Part shown: positions 1-10,669 of the stretch, piece after piece
How the letters are laid out: every line of letters starts with the position of its first letter
Position numbering within the stretch: the first letter of the stretch is position 1
Source: Ramlibacter terrae
GTDB taxonomy: Bacteria > Pseudomonadota > Gammaproteobacteria > Burkholderiales > Burkholderiaceae_C
Assembly (NCBI GenBank): GCA_013127575.1
Contig: CP053418.1
Location: 186,001-250,000, forward strand
Direction of reading: 5' to 3'
Length of the DNA: 64,000 nucleotides
Made by a program: the position numbers and the translations under genes
Notes under the pieces: generated by a model
Database searches by the model: none
Seen by the model: the letters and a program-made list of their open reading frames with translations, nothing else
Told to the model about the DNA's origin: nothing

Positions 1-335
1 GTCGTGGCGACCGTCGTGGTGCTGGTGTTCTTCGTCACCTCCGGCGACTCGGCGACGCTGGTGCTGGGCATGATGAGCACCGGCGGAACGCCGGATCCTT
101 CGGCGCGGGTCAAGCTGGTCTGGGGCGTGCTGGTGGCCGCCATCGCCACCAGCCTGATGCTGGCCGGCGGGATCCGGCGGTGCAGACCGCCACCATCCTG
201 TTCGCGCTGCCGTTCGCGGGCGTCGTGGTGCTGATGGCGGTGTCGGTCACCCGCGCGATCCACGCCGACTGGGAGGACGAGCGCCGGCGCGACCGCGAAC
301 TGCGGCGCAAGATGCGCTCCCTCATCCGGGAATGA
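1..335 (+). CDS. BCCT-family transporter, C-terminal part
   Basis: This is the 3' end of a betaine/carnitine/choline transporter, an inner-membrane carrier that imports quaternary-amine osmolytes. The visible part has the family signature around FFVTSGDSATLVLGMMS, then two hydrophobic helices (about residues 36-54 and 61-78) and a basic cytoplasmic tail ending RRKMRSLIRE. The start lies outside the window. The reading frame slips by one base near position 177; restoring CCTGG there joins the helices into one protein. The substrate cannot be told from this fragment. The family call is firm because the signature and the helix-tail layout both match. Confidence 0.85.
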   Translation, partial: RGDRRGAGVLRHLRRLGDAGAGHDEHRRNAGSFGAGQAGLGRAGGRHRHQPDAGRRDPAVQTATILFALPFAGVVVLMAVSVTRAIHADWEDERRRDRELRRKMRSLIRE

Positions 336-348
336 CGGCCGGGGCGTG

Positions 349-363
349 GACAATCCCTTCCCA
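349..363 (+). promoter_or_regulatory. GACAATC box close to start codon (putative -10)
   Basis: The heptamer GACAATC lies at 349-355, seven bases before the ATG of the next gene. The same heptamer stands 5-7 bases before the start codons of arsC (8064-8070) and of the small gene at 38366. It resembles a -10 element placed so close to the start that the mRNA would have almost no leader. This is inferred from recurrence only. Confidence 0.4.
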
Positions 364-785
364 TGAATTTCCAGAAGATCCTGCTGCCCATCCCGGGCGT
401 CGTGGTGGTGGTCGTCGGCTACCGGGCCTATGGCTGGCAAGGCGTGGCGTTCGCCGTGACCGGCATCGTCATGTGGATGCTGCTGCACTTCACCCGGCTG
501 ATGAAGGTGCTGCAGCGCGCCTCGTCCAACCCCGTGGGCTACTGCGACAGCGCCGTCATGCTCAACGCCAAGCTGCGGGCGGGCGTGAACCTGCTGCATG
601 TGGTCGCCATGACCCGGTCCATCGGCGAAGACACGGGCGTCAAGGGCGAGCAGCCCGAGGTGTTCCGCTGGACCGACAACAGCGCGTCGCACGTCACCTG
701 CGAGTTCCGCGACGGCAAGCTGGTCAAGTGGGAGCTGGTCCGGCCAACGGCCGAGTCGGGCGAGGGGTCGGCGGCCGCGCCGTAA
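363..785 (+). CDS. small two-helix membrane protein, unknown function
   Basis: A 140-residue protein that I do not recognise. Two hydrophobic stretches (about residues 7-20 and 25-42) form a likely membrane hairpin, followed by a soluble domain of about 95 residues that includes a TDNSASHVTCEFRDGKL segment. It lies between the BCCT transporter and ilvE on the same strand, 39 bases ahead of ilvE. No ribosome binding site is obvious and a GACAATC box lies 7 bases before the ATG, so the message may be nearly leaderless. The frame is intact. It could be an inner-membrane protein of a conserved Comamonadaceae family. Confidence 0.7.
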   Translation: MNFQKILLPIPGVVVVVVGYRAYGWQGVAFAVTGIVMWMLLHFTRLMKVLQRASSNPVGYCDSAVMLNAKLRAGVNLLHVVAMTRSIGEDTGVKGEQPEVFRWTDNSASHVTCEFRDGKLVKWELVRPTAESGEGSAAAP

Positions 786-824
786 AATGCGCGGTTTGAC
801 GCGATTCCACACAAGGACACTCTC

Positions 825-1763
825 ATGAGCCCGGTAGCACCTTCGATGGCCGACCGTGACGGCAAGATCTGGATGGACGGCGAGCTGGTCGAATGGCGCG
901 ACGCCAAGATCCACGTGCTGAGCCACACGCTGCACTACGGCTGCGGCGCCTTCGAAGGCGTGCGCGCGTACAACACGGTGAACGGCACGGCCATCTTCCG
1001 CCTGCAGGAACACACCGACCGCCTGTTCAACAGCGCCAAGATCCTGCGCATGCCCATGCCCTTCTCCAAGGAGCAGGTCAACGAGGCGCAGAAGCAGGTC
1101 GTGCGCGAGAACAAGCTCGAGAGCTGCTACATCCGGCCGCTGGTCTGGATCGGCTCGCAGAAGCTGGGCGTCAGCCCCAAGGGCAACACCATCCACGTGA
1201 TGGTCGCCGCGTGGCCGTGGGGCGCCTACCTCGGCGAGGAAGGCATGCAGCGCGGCATCCGCGTCAAGACCTCCAGCTACACCCGCCACCACGTCAACAT
1301 CACGATGACGCAGGCCAAGGCGGTCAGCAACTACAGCAACTCGATCCTGGCCAACATGGAGGCGCTGGACGACGGCTACGACGAAGCGCTGCTGCTCGAC
1401 AGCGCCGGCTTCGTCGCCGAAGGCGCGGGCGAGAACGTGTTCGTGGTCAAGGACGGCGTGATCTACACGCCCGACCTGTCGGCCGGGGCGCTCAACGGCA
1501 TCACGCGCAACACGATCTTCCACATCGCCAAGGACGCCGGCTACGACATCGTGCAGAAGCGCATCACCCGCGACGAGATCTACATCGCCGACGAGTGCTT
1601 CTTCACCGGCACCGCCGCCGAAGTCACGCCGATCCGCGAACTCGATCGCGTGGAGATCGGCATCGGCCGCCGCGGTCCCATCACCGAGAAGCTGCAGAAC
1701 GCCTTCTTCGACGTGGTCAACGGCCGCAATCCCAAGTACGCCCACTGGCTCACGAAGGTCTGA
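825..1763 (+). CDS. ilvE: branched-chain amino acid aminotransferase
   Basis: PLP-dependent class IV transaminase that catalyses the last step of leucine, isoleucine and valine synthesis, using glutamate as amino donor in the cytoplasm. The 312 residues match the usual length. The PLP lysine is K165 in the segment TMTQAKAVSNYSNS; the N-terminal LHYGCGAFEGVRAY and the later EGAGENVFVV and FFTGTAAEVTPI segments are family hallmarks. The ATG follows an AAGGACAC stretch that can act as ribosome binding site. The frame is intact. The zinc-finger gene begins 5 bases after its stop, so the two are probably co-transcribed. Confidence 0.97.
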   Translation: MSPVAPSMADRDGKIWMDGELVEWRDAKIHVLSHTLHYGCGAFEGVRAYNTVNGTAIFRLQEHTDRLFNSAKILRMPMPFSKEQVNEAQKQVVRENKLESCYIRPLVWIGSQKLGVSPKGNTIHVMVAAWPWGAYLGEEGMQRGIRVKTSSYTRHHVNITMTQAKAVSNYSNSILANMEALDDGYDEALLLDSAGFVAEGAGENVFVVKDGVIYTPDLSAGALNGITRNTIFHIAKDAGYDIVQKRITRDEIYIADECFFTGTAAEVTPIRELDRVEIGIGRRGPITEKLQNAFFDVVNGRNPKYAHWLTKV

Positions 1764-1768
1764 ACAAC

Positions 1769-1992
1769 ATGGCGACGTCGACGGCACGCAAGGACACCGT
1801 GGTGGAACTGGTGGCCAAGGACCTCAACGGCAACGGCGGCATTTTCTGCCCCAGCCCCAAGGCCGACATGAAGCTGTGGAACAGCCACCCGCGCGTGTAC
1901 TGGACATCGCCGGCAGCGGCGCGGCCAAGTGCCCGTACTGCGGCACCGTGTACCAGCTGCGCGAGGGTGAGCATTTCGGTGGCGGGCATTGA
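1769..1992 (+). CDS. zinc-finger (CHCC-type) domain protein
   Basis: Small protein of about 74 residues with a C-terminal zinc-binding module of the zf-CHCC type, which is also found in the NDUFS6 subunit of complex I. The visible ligands are a Cys in FCPSPKADM, a His in SHPRVY and two Cys in KCPYCGTVYQL; the protein ends in GGGH. The frame breaks at about 1900, where CTGG should read CCTGG (giving VYLDIAGSGAAKCPYCG); without repair the cysteines are lost. It starts 5 bases after the ilvE stop. The function in bacteria is not established. Confidence 0.85.
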
Positions 1993-1996
1993 TGCT

Positions 1997-2076
1997 GTCA
2001 TCCCGGGCTTGACCCGGGATCCATCGTCGGACGCTTTGGCGCCGTCGTGGATTGCGGGTCGAGCCCGCAATGACAG
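1997..2076. repeat. palindromic intergenic repeat
   Basis: The gap before waaF holds two nested inverted repeats. The left half contains CCCGGGCTTGACCCGGGATC and the right half GATTGCGGGTCGAGCCCGCAAT. Each arm folds on itself, which is typical of small mobile palindromes scattered between genes. The ATG of waaF begins directly at its right edge, so the element forms the whole leader of waaF. Confidence 0.6.
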
Positions 2077-3022
2077 ATGAGCGCGTCCCTCGTCATCGCG
2101 CCGCAATGGATCGGTGACGCGGTGATGACCGAGCCGCTGCTGCGCCGCCTGCACGCGCGCGGCGAGCGGCTGGCGGTGGGCGCGCTGCCCCGGGTGGCGC
2201 CGGTCTACCGCGCGATGCCGCAGGTGGACGAAGTGATCGAGCTGCCGTTCCGCCATGGCGGCCTGCAGTTCCGCGAGCGGCGCGCGCTCGGCAAGCAGCT
2301 GCACGGCCGCTTCGATACGGCCTACGTCCTTCCCAACTCGCTCAAGAGCGCGCTGCTGCCGCTGCTGGCCGGCATTCCGCGCCGCGTCGGCTACCTCGGC
2401 GAATCGCGGGTCGGCCTGCTCACGCACCGGCTGAAGAACCCCAAGGGCAAGCCGCCGATGGTGGCGTTCTACTCGGCCCTGAGTGGCGAGCCGGGCATCG
2501 AGCAGGACACGCCGCGGCTGCAGTTGCAGGCCGGCTTCATCGCCGAAGTGCTGCAGCGCCACGGCCTCGCGCAGGGCGGCTACATCGTGATGGCGCCCGG
2601 CGCCGAGTTCGGGCCCGCAAAGCGCTGGCCGCACTTCGGCGAACTCGCCGCGTCGCTGCGGCAACCGGTGCTGCTGCTCGGATCCGGCAAGGAGTCGGAA
2701 CTCTGCGAAGCGATCCGCGCGCAGTCCGCCGGCGACTGCCGCAATCTCGCCGGCAAGACGTCGCTGGAAGAGGCGTTCGCGCTGATCGCGGGCGCCGGCA
2801 GCGTGGTCAGCAACGACTCGGGCCTGATGCACGTGGCCGCCGCGTTCGGCGTGCAGCAGGTGGCGCTGTTCGGCTCTTCGAGCCCGTTGCACACGCCGCC
2901 GTTGAATCCGCAGGCGCAGGTCGTGTGGCTGAAGCAGGCGCCGGACTACCTGCCGCCGCTGGACTGCTCGCCGTGCTTCGAGCGCGAATGCCCGCTGGGG
3001 CATTTCCGCTGCCTGGTCGACG

Positions 3023-4942
<1,920 letters not shown>

Positions 4943-5023
4943 GAGTGTCGCAAGTGTATTTCGCACAGCGCTCGTGAAACGACGTTCCCGGCATGCGGCC
5001 AATGAAATCAAGCACTTGCGCCA

Positions 5024-5039
5024 CGGCACGCTCCTTGCA
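5024..5039 (+). promoter_or_regulatory. sigma-54 (-24/-12) promoter
   Basis: The sequence CGGCACG-CTCC-TTGCA matches the sigma-54 consensus TGGCACG-N4-TTGCA except for the first base. The invariant GG (5025-5026) and GC (5037-5038) keep the required ten-base spacing. It lies 35 bases before the TAXI receptor ATG and just downstream of the divergently transcribed sigma-54 activator, which makes that protein the obvious regulator. Confidence 0.75.
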
Positions 5040-5073
5040 AAACCCCGGCTGCGAACAACGAGGAGACGCTGCG

Positions 5074-6041
5074 ATGACACGCAAGAAGGACCCGCGGATC
5101 GAACTCACCATGGTGGGCGACTGGGGCACGGCCAATTTCCACACCATCTGGGGCTGGGTTTCGGCGCACCTGCGCTGGCGCTCCGAACCGCTTTCCAAAT
5201 TCACCGTGCGCATCGGCAGCGCCTACCGCGACAACGTCGACCTGGTCGGCATGGGCGAAGCCGACCTGTCGGTGACGACGCCCACGCACATCGGCGTGCG
5301 CTGGGCGCGCGAGGGCAAGCATTTCTACGGCGGCCGCGCCTATCCGAACCTGCGCACGCTGGGCCACCTGCCGCAGGACGACCGGCTGACGCTCGCCGTG
5401 CGCGCGGACACCGGCATCCGCTCGTTCGCCGACATCCGCGAGAAGAAGCCGGTGCTGCACATCGCGATGCCGCCGCGCCAGGACGACTGCCTGTGCAGCT
5501 ACGTGATCGACCTGATCTTCCGCGCGCACGGCATCGACCCGATGGACATCGTGAAGTGGGGCGGCTCGTACTTCGAACACGAGAACCCGCGTGCCTGCCT
5601 GAAGAAGGCGCAGGCGGGCGACTGCAACGCCGTGTTCAACGAGGCCATCATGGTGTCGAACTGGACCGAACTCGTCACGCAGTACCCGATGAACTTCATC
5701 CCGATCGAGCCCGCCGCCATGCGCACGCTGGTCGAGCAGTACGGCCTGCGGCCCGCCGCCGTGGAGAAGGGCCGCCTGAAGAACGAGCAGGACGTGCCGT
5801 GCCTCGACTGGTCCAATTGGGCCATCCTGTGCCGCGACGACATGCCCGAAGAGGTCGCGTACCGCGTGACTTCGGTGCTGGTCGAGGAGCGCGCCGAATT
5901 CGAGGGCCGCTTCCGGCACATGCCGGTGCACCAGAGCCCGCTGACGTACCCGATCGAGCCGAAGCGCATGCCGAAGGACGTCGACGCGCCGCTGCACCCG
6001 GGCGCCGAGCGCTACTACCGCGAACACGGCTACCGGAGTGA
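5074..6041 (+). CDS. TAXI-family substrate-binding protein
   Basis: Solute-binding protein of the TAXI/TRAP type (about 322 residues) that presents an organic acid to a transporter. The TMVGDWGTANFHTIWGWVSAHL start and the GEADLSVTTPTHIG segment fit this fold. The ATG at 5074 follows AACGAGGAGACGC, a good ribosome binding site. No signal peptide is visible, which is odd for a periplasmic receptor; the protein may act in the cytoplasm or be exported another way. The natural stop is at 6039-6041 if CCTGG is restored at 6035 (ending HGYLE); as written, the frame runs on into the next gene. No TRAP membrane subunit is nearby. Confidence 0.75.
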
Positions 6042-6046
6042 GCGCC

Positions 6047-7034
6047 ATGCACGTCGACCAACGCACCCTCGGCCGCCGCGCCCTGCTGCTCTCCGCCGCC
6101 GGCCTCGCCGCCGCTTCGGTCTCGCCCTTCGCCGCCGCGCAGGCCTATCCCTCGCGCGTGGTCAGCATCGTCGTGCCCTTCGGCCCCGGCAATGCGTACG
6201 ACATGATGGTCCGCTACGGCGGACCGCCTGCGCGAAGCGACCGGCCAGCCCTTTATTGTCGAAGCGAAGCAGGGCGCGCTCGGTGGCGTCGCCGCTTCGT
6301 ACGTGGCGCGGGCCACGCCCGACGGGCATACGCTGCTGTTCGGCGCCAACTCCACGCACGCGGCCAACGTCCACCTGTTCAAGAAGCTGCAGTACGACCC
6401 GGTGGCCGACTTCGCGCCGATCACCACGCTGGCGACGATCCCGCAGGTGCTGGTGGTTGCGCCGAGCACGGGCGTCAACTCGCTGCGCGAGCTGATCGCG
6501 CTGGCGAAGAGGGAGCCCGGCAAGCTGAACTACGGCAGCTCCAGCGCCACCGGGCGCGTCGCCACGGAGGCGTTCCGGCAGATGGCGGGCATCGACGCCG
6601 TCCACATCCCGTACAAGACCTCGGCCCAGGCGATCACCGACCTGGTCGGCGGGCAACTGCACTTCCTGATCACGGATGCGGGGCTGGGCATCGCGCAGGC
6701 GCAGGGCGGCAAGCTCAAGGCGCTGGCGATCACCTCGGCGCAGCGCGTGCCCGCGGTGCCCGACCTGCCGACGATGGCGGAGGCGGGCTTGCCCGGCTAC
6801 GAGTTCACCGCCTGGCTGGCGCTGTTCGCCCCGGCCCGCACGCCGCCGGCCGCGGTGGCGCGCATCGCCGAACTGGCCAACGGCATCGTGCGCAGCCGGG
6901 GCATGCAGGAGTACCTGGCCCGCATGTACGCGCTGCCGTACCCGGGTTCGCCGGATGCGCTGCGTCAGCTGGTCGAGCGCGACACGGCGCGCTGGGGGCA
7001 GTTGATCAAGGCCGCCGGGATCGAGCCGGAGTAG
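6047..7034 (+). CDS. tripartite tricarboxylate (Bug-type) receptor
   Basis: Periplasmic solute-binding protein of the TctC/Bug family, which captures carboxylates for TctAB-type carriers. A twin-arginine-like signal is visible (RRALLLSAAGLAAASVSPFA, cleavage near AQA), followed by YPSRVVSIVVPFGPGN, a family hallmark, and later GQLHFLITDAGLG and KLKALAITSAQRVP. It starts five bases after the TAXI gene and is likely in the same sigma-54 operon. A two-base loss near 6226 breaks the frame; CCTGG repairs it (giving RYLADRLREATGQPF). As usual in this group, the receptor is an orphan with no TctAB nearby. Confidence 0.9.
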
Positions 7035-7052
7035 AGGGGCCGGGCAGGCGCG

Positions 7053-8031
7053 TCAGCCCGCCAGCCGTGCCTGCGCATCGCGCGTCATGCGCGCGATGAC
7101 TTCTTCCGCGCCGGGAAGGTCGCGCACCAGGCCCACCGCTTCGCCGATGGTCGCGTGCGCGCGTTCGAAATCGCCCGCCTTCACGCCTGCGTCGTAGTCG
7201 GCGCGCGCCGCTTCCGGCGATGCCAGCAGTTCCGGAATGCGGTCTCCCGGGCGCGATGCAGCCCGTTGCGCAGCGCACGGAAGTCATACGGCGCCGGCCA
7301 GTTCTTGCGCCGCAGCACGTCGAAGATGACGGTGCGGGCGCTGCCGTCGCCGTCGGTGCGCACGGCCTGCTGCTTCGCGCCTTCGGCGGCAGGCTTTCGC
7401 GCGTGGCCCACAACCGCGATCCCACCAGCGCGCCGTCGGCGCCGAGCACCATGGCAGCCGCCAGCGTGCGGCCATCGGCGATGCCGCCTGCCGCCAGCAG
7501 CAGCGTGTCGGGGAGTGCGCGGCCAGCCAGTCGGCCAGCTCCGGCACCAGCGTCATCGTCGCGCGGGCGTTCAGCGCGTTCATGCCGTGGCCGCCGGCTT
7601 CGCCGCCCTGCGCCACGATCACCGCCGCGCCGGCTTCGACGGCCTGCGGCACCTGCTCCATCCGCTGCACTGGCAGACCAGCGCCGCGCGGCTCGCCGCG
7701 ATGCGCGCGGCATACGGGCGCGGGTCGCCGAAGGACAGCATGACGGCGCGCGGCTTGTGCTGCAGCACCCAGTCGAGCGCGGACGCGTCCTCGTCGAGCT
7801 TCCAGGTGATGAAGCCGCAGCCGATCTTCTCGCGCGGACCTTCGGCCAGCGCCAGTTCGTATTCGCGGCGCGTCCCGCCCGGTCGGCATAGCCGCCGCCC
7901 ACCAGGCCCAGCGCGCCGGCGCGCGCCGAAGCCGCCGCCAGCGCGCCGCCGCTCGCCAGCGCCATGGGGGCCAGCGCGATCGGCGTGTCGAGGGTGAAGC
8001 GTCGGCAGAAGCGGGATTGGGCGATTTGCAT
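7053..8031 (-). CDS. nitronate monooxygenase (2-nitropropane dioxygenase family)
   Basis: FMN-dependent TIM-barrel oxygenase that converts alkyl nitronates to carbonyl compounds and nitrite. Visible are TPIALAPMALASGG at the N-terminus, the VAQGGEAGGHG loop carrying the catalytic His, LLAAGGIADGRTLAAAMVLGADG (phosphate-binding region of FMN) and the C-terminal TIGEAVGLVRDLPGAEE. The frame breaks five times (near 7230, 7393, 7513, 7672 and 7880); each break is repaired by a CCWGG. After repair the length of about 328 residues is normal. It is convergent with the Bug receptor and divergent from arsC. Confidence 0.88.
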
Positions 8032-8063
8032 GGCCCGCATTTTGAACCGCCGCGCGGCGCGTG

Positions 8064-8070
8064 GACAATC
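8064..8070 (+). promoter_or_regulatory. GACAATC box before arsC
   Basis: GACAATC lies six bases before the arsC ATG, inside the string GTGGACAATCCGGCCC. A nearly identical string, GTGGACAATCCCTTCCC, precedes the gene at 363. The placement suggests a -10 element for a leaderless or near-leaderless transcript. Confidence 0.4.
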
Positions 8071-8076
8071 CGGCCC

Positions 8077-8439
8077 ATGGCCGACATCACCATCTTCCAC
8101 AACCCTTCCTGCGGCACTTCGCGCAACGTGCTGGGCCTGATCCGCGAGGCCGGGCACGAGCCCACGGTCATCGAGTACCTGAAGACGCCGCCGTCGAGGG
8201 AGCAACTGCGGCAACTGCTCGCGGCGATGGACATGCCGGTGCGCGGCCTGCTGCGCGAGAAGGGGACGCCGTATGCCGAGCTCGGCCTCGGCGACCCGAA
8301 GTGGACCGACGAGCAGCTGCTCGACTTCATCGTGGCCCACCCCATCCTGATGAACCGGCCGGTGGTGGTGACGCCGCTCGGCACCAAGCTGTGCCGGCCT
8401 TCGGAGACCGTGCGCGAGATCCTGCCCGCGAGCGCCTGA
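8077..8439 (+). CDS. arsC: arsenate reductase, glutaredoxin-coupled
   Basis: Thioredoxin-fold ArsC that reduces arsenate to arsenite using glutathione and glutaredoxin. The catalytic cysteine is C12 in IFHNPSCGTSRN; arginines of the substrate pocket are visible in MPVRGLLREKG and TKLCRPSE, and the HPILMNRPVVVTPLG segment is highly typical. The length (120 residues) is normal and the frame intact. No arsR or arsB neighbours are present, so this is a stand-alone copy as often seen in Burkholderiales. A YffB/Spx-like role is possible but the R773-type motif order favours ArsC. Confidence 0.93.
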   Translation: MADITIFHNPSCGTSRNVLGLIREAGHEPTVIEYLKTPPSREQLRQLLAAMDMPVRGLLREKGTPYAELGLGDPKWTDEQLLDFIVAHPILMNRPVVVTPLGTKLCRPSETVREILPASA

Positions 8440-8445
8440 CGACCC

Positions 8446-8473
8446 AAAAAAACAGCCGCCTCGCGGCGGCTGT
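8446..8473 (-). terminator. rho-independent terminator
   Basis: On the minus strand CAGCCGCC-GCGA-GGCGGCTG forms an eight-base-pair GC-rich stem with a four-base loop, followed directly by seven T residues. It points away from the two-component operon whose kinase stops at 8675, about 200 bases upstream on that strand. On the plus strand no U-run follows the stem, so it is not a clear arsC terminator. Confidence 0.8.
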
Positions 8474-8674
8474 ATCAAGTCCTTGGAAGGACGTCGTTGG
8501 GAGTCTTGAACCCGGTGTGTCGTTGCATGCGTGACAGTGATCCGACTCTAGCCACCCCCGGCGGCCGCATCATCCATCGATTGGCGGATGCGACCCCCGG
8601 TCCTGCGGGGTAGGCCACCATCTTCTGGAAATCCGGCGCGCTTGGCGAGCGCCGAACCAGTCTTTTACTGCGCT
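8474..8674 (-). ncRNA. possible small RNA ahead of the terminator
   Basis: These 200 bases hold no convincing gene. On the minus strand they end in the strong terminator at 8446-8473 and include a second perfect hairpin, GTCCTT-CC-AAGGAC, at 8479-8492. This arrangement could be either a long 3' untranslated region of the kinase gene or an independent small RNA. No promoter can be assigned with confidence. Confidence 0.25.
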
Positions 8675-9856
8675 TTACATCTGCTCACAGGGGACGCGCA
8701 GCACGAAGCAGGCGCCGCCGCCCGCGTTGTCTTCGCAGTGCACGGTGCCGTGGTGGCGCTCGGCGATCGAGCGCACCAGCGCCAGCCCGAGGCCGACGCC
8801 GCCTTCGCGTTCGCTGGCGCCACGCATGCGGTAGAACGGCTCGAAGATGCGTTCGCGCTCGGCCGGCGGCACGCCGGGCCCGCGGTCGCACACCTTCAGC
8901 ACGGCGTTGGCGCCCTCGAGCGCGAGCGAGATCGTCACCGGCCCGTCGCTGTAGCGGCGCGCGTTCTCTAGCAGGTTGCGCACTGCGCGGCGCAGCAGCT
9001 TGGCCACGCCGTGGACCACCACCGCCTGCTGCGCATCCTGCAGCTCGGCGCCGGTGCGCGACGCTTCCTCGGCCGCCAGCCCGGTCAGGTCGACCGGCTC
9101 GAAAGTGCCGATGTCGGTTTCGCGCGCGTCGAGCCGGCTGGCCAGCAGGATCTCGTCGATCAGCTGGTCGAGCTCGGCCAGGTTGCGCAGGATTTCCTCG
9201 CGCGAACGCGGCGATGGCTCCGGCACCATCAGCTCCAGCCCCATGCGGATGCGCGTGAGCGGCGAGCGGAGTTCGTGCGACGCGTTGGCCAGCAGCGACT
9301 TGTGCGACTTCACCAGCGTCTCTACCCGCTGGGCCGCGATGTTGAAGCGCCGGGCCGGAAAGCGACCTCGTCGTTGCCCTTCTCGACCACGCGCGCCGAC
9401 AGGTCGCCTTCGCCCCAGCGCTCGACGCCGCGGCGCAACTGCTCGACGCGCTGCGTCAGCCGCCGCACGATCGGATAGCTGCCCAGCGCCACGGCCGGGC
9501 GACCATGCCCAGCAGCCAGATGTAGCCCGAGGTGCTGCGCGGCAGCCGGGGCCGGCCGCCGGGACGGCCGCTGCCGTCGCGCGCCCGCGGGGGAACTGCA
9601 TGGTCAGCGTGGTTCCGTCCTTCATCTCCACGTCGAACTCGAAGCCCCGGCCCGGCACGCGCTGCCGGCGCACCTGGCTCTGGCCGAGGATCTCGCCGGC
9701 TTCGTTGCGGATGATGACTTCGCGCGTTGGCTGCTGCTCGGCGTTCATCTGCCACAGCCAGCCGAAGGCGATCGTGAGCAGGCCCACCGTCACGACGACG
9801 GCGATCCAGATGCGCAGGTAGAGGGGGAAACGCCAGCGGGCGTTCCAGTCCGTCAT
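8675..9856 (-). CDS. sensor histidine kinase
   Basis: Membrane histidine kinase of an OmpR-type pair. An N-terminal helix (LRIWIAVVVTVGLLTIAFGW) is followed by a small periplasmic domain, a second helix near SGYIWLLGMVALAVALG, a HAMP linker, the phospho-accepting H-box LLANASHELRSPLTRIRMG and an ATPase domain (N-box LLENARRY, G-boxes CDRGPGVPPAE and GVGLGLALVRSIAERH). Frame breaks near 9360, 9497 and 9560 are all repaired by CCWGG. The ATG overlaps the stop of the response regulator (ATGA), so the two are translationally coupled. The signal is unknown; the layout resembles RstB. Confidence 0.9.
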   Translation of the reverse strand: MTDWNARWRFPLYLRIWIAVVVTVGLLTIAFGWLWQMNAEQQPTREVIIRNEAGEILGQSQVRRQRVPGRGFEFDVEMKDGTTLTMQFPRGRATAAAVPAAGPGCRAAPRATSGCWAWSPGRGAGQLSDRAAADAARRAVAPRRRALGRRRPVGARGREGQRRGRFPARRFNIAAQRVETLVKSHKSLLANASHELRSPLTRIRMGLELMVPEPSPRSREEILRNLAELDQLIDEILLASRLDARETDIGTFEPVDLTGLAAEEASRTGAELQDAQQAVVVHGVAKLLRRAVRNLLENARRYSDGPVTISLALEGANAVLKVCDRGPGVPPAERERIFEPFYRMRGASEREGGVGLGLALVRSIAERHHGTVHCEDNAGGGACFVLRVPCEQM

Positions 9857-10569
9857 CAATCCTGCTGCTTGGCGAACACGTAGCCCACGCCGCGGACCGT
9901 GAGGATGCGCTTCGGGTTCTTCGGGTCGGCTTCGATGGCGGCGCGGATGCGGCCCATGTGCACGTCGATGGAACGATCGAACGCTTCCAGTTCGCGGCCG
10001 CGCACGGCTTCCATGATCTGGTCGCGCGTCAGCACGCGGCCCGCGCGTTCGGCCAGCACCACGAGCAGGTCGAACTGGTAGGAGGTCAGGTCGCAGGGCT
10101 TGCCGGCGACGGTGACGGTGCGCGCGTCGCGGTCCAGTTCCATCGAGCCGAACTTCATCGTCTTGGCCGGCGGCGGGGCGCCTTCGGTGCGGCGGCGCAG
10201 GATGGCGCGGATGCGCGCCAGCAGCTCGCGCGGCTCGAAGGGCTTGGGCAGGTAGTCGTCGGCGCCGAGCTCCAGGCCGACGATGCGGTCCATCGGGTCG
10301 CCCTTGGCGGTGAGCATCAGCACCGGCACCTTGCCGGTTTCGCCGGGCAGGGCGCGCACGCGGCGGCAGACTTCCAGGCCGTCCAGGTCGGGCAGCATCA
10401 GGTCGAGCACGAGCAGGTCGGGCGGGCTGCCGGAGGGCGGCTCCTCGAGCAGGCTCAGGCCTTTCATGGCGTCGGGCGCGTGGGTCACGCCGAAGCCGGA
10501 CCGTTCGAGGTACTCGCTGACCATCTGGGCCAGGCGGGTGTCGTCTTCGATCATCAGGAGTTGCTGCAT
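9856..10569 (-). CDS. OmpR-family response regulator
   Basis: Two-component regulator with an N-terminal receiver domain (phospho-acceptor D56 in LVLDLMLPD, acidic pair ED9-D10, K in LPKPFEP) and a C-terminal winged helix (DLTSYQFDLLVVLAERAGRVLTRDQI and VRGVGYVF). The length of 237 residues is usual and the frame intact. It is the first gene of an operon with the kinase downstream and is divergent from the acyl-CoA synthetase gene. The receiver start QLLMIEDDTRLAQMVSEYL resembles RstA-type regulators. Its targets are not visible here. Confidence 0.95.
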   Translation of the reverse strand: MQQLLMIEDDTRLAQMVSEYLERSGFGVTHAPDAMKGLSLLEEPPSGSPPDLLVLDLMLPDLDGLEVCRRVRALPGETGKVPVLMLTAKGDPMDRIVGLELGADDYLPKPFEPRELLARIRAILRRRTEGAPPPAKTMKFGSMELDRDARTVTVAGKPCDLTSYQFDLLVVLAERAGRVLTRDQIMEAVRGRELEAFDRSIDVHMGRIRAAIEADPKNPKRILTVRGVGYVFAKQQD

Positions 10570-10669
10570 GTGCGGATGGTACTCAGGGGGCCACCGAAGC
10601 GGGGCCGGTTGCTTTACATGGTCCGGGACCGCCATCGCGCAGGCGCGTAGCGGCGGTAAAGTTAGGTAA

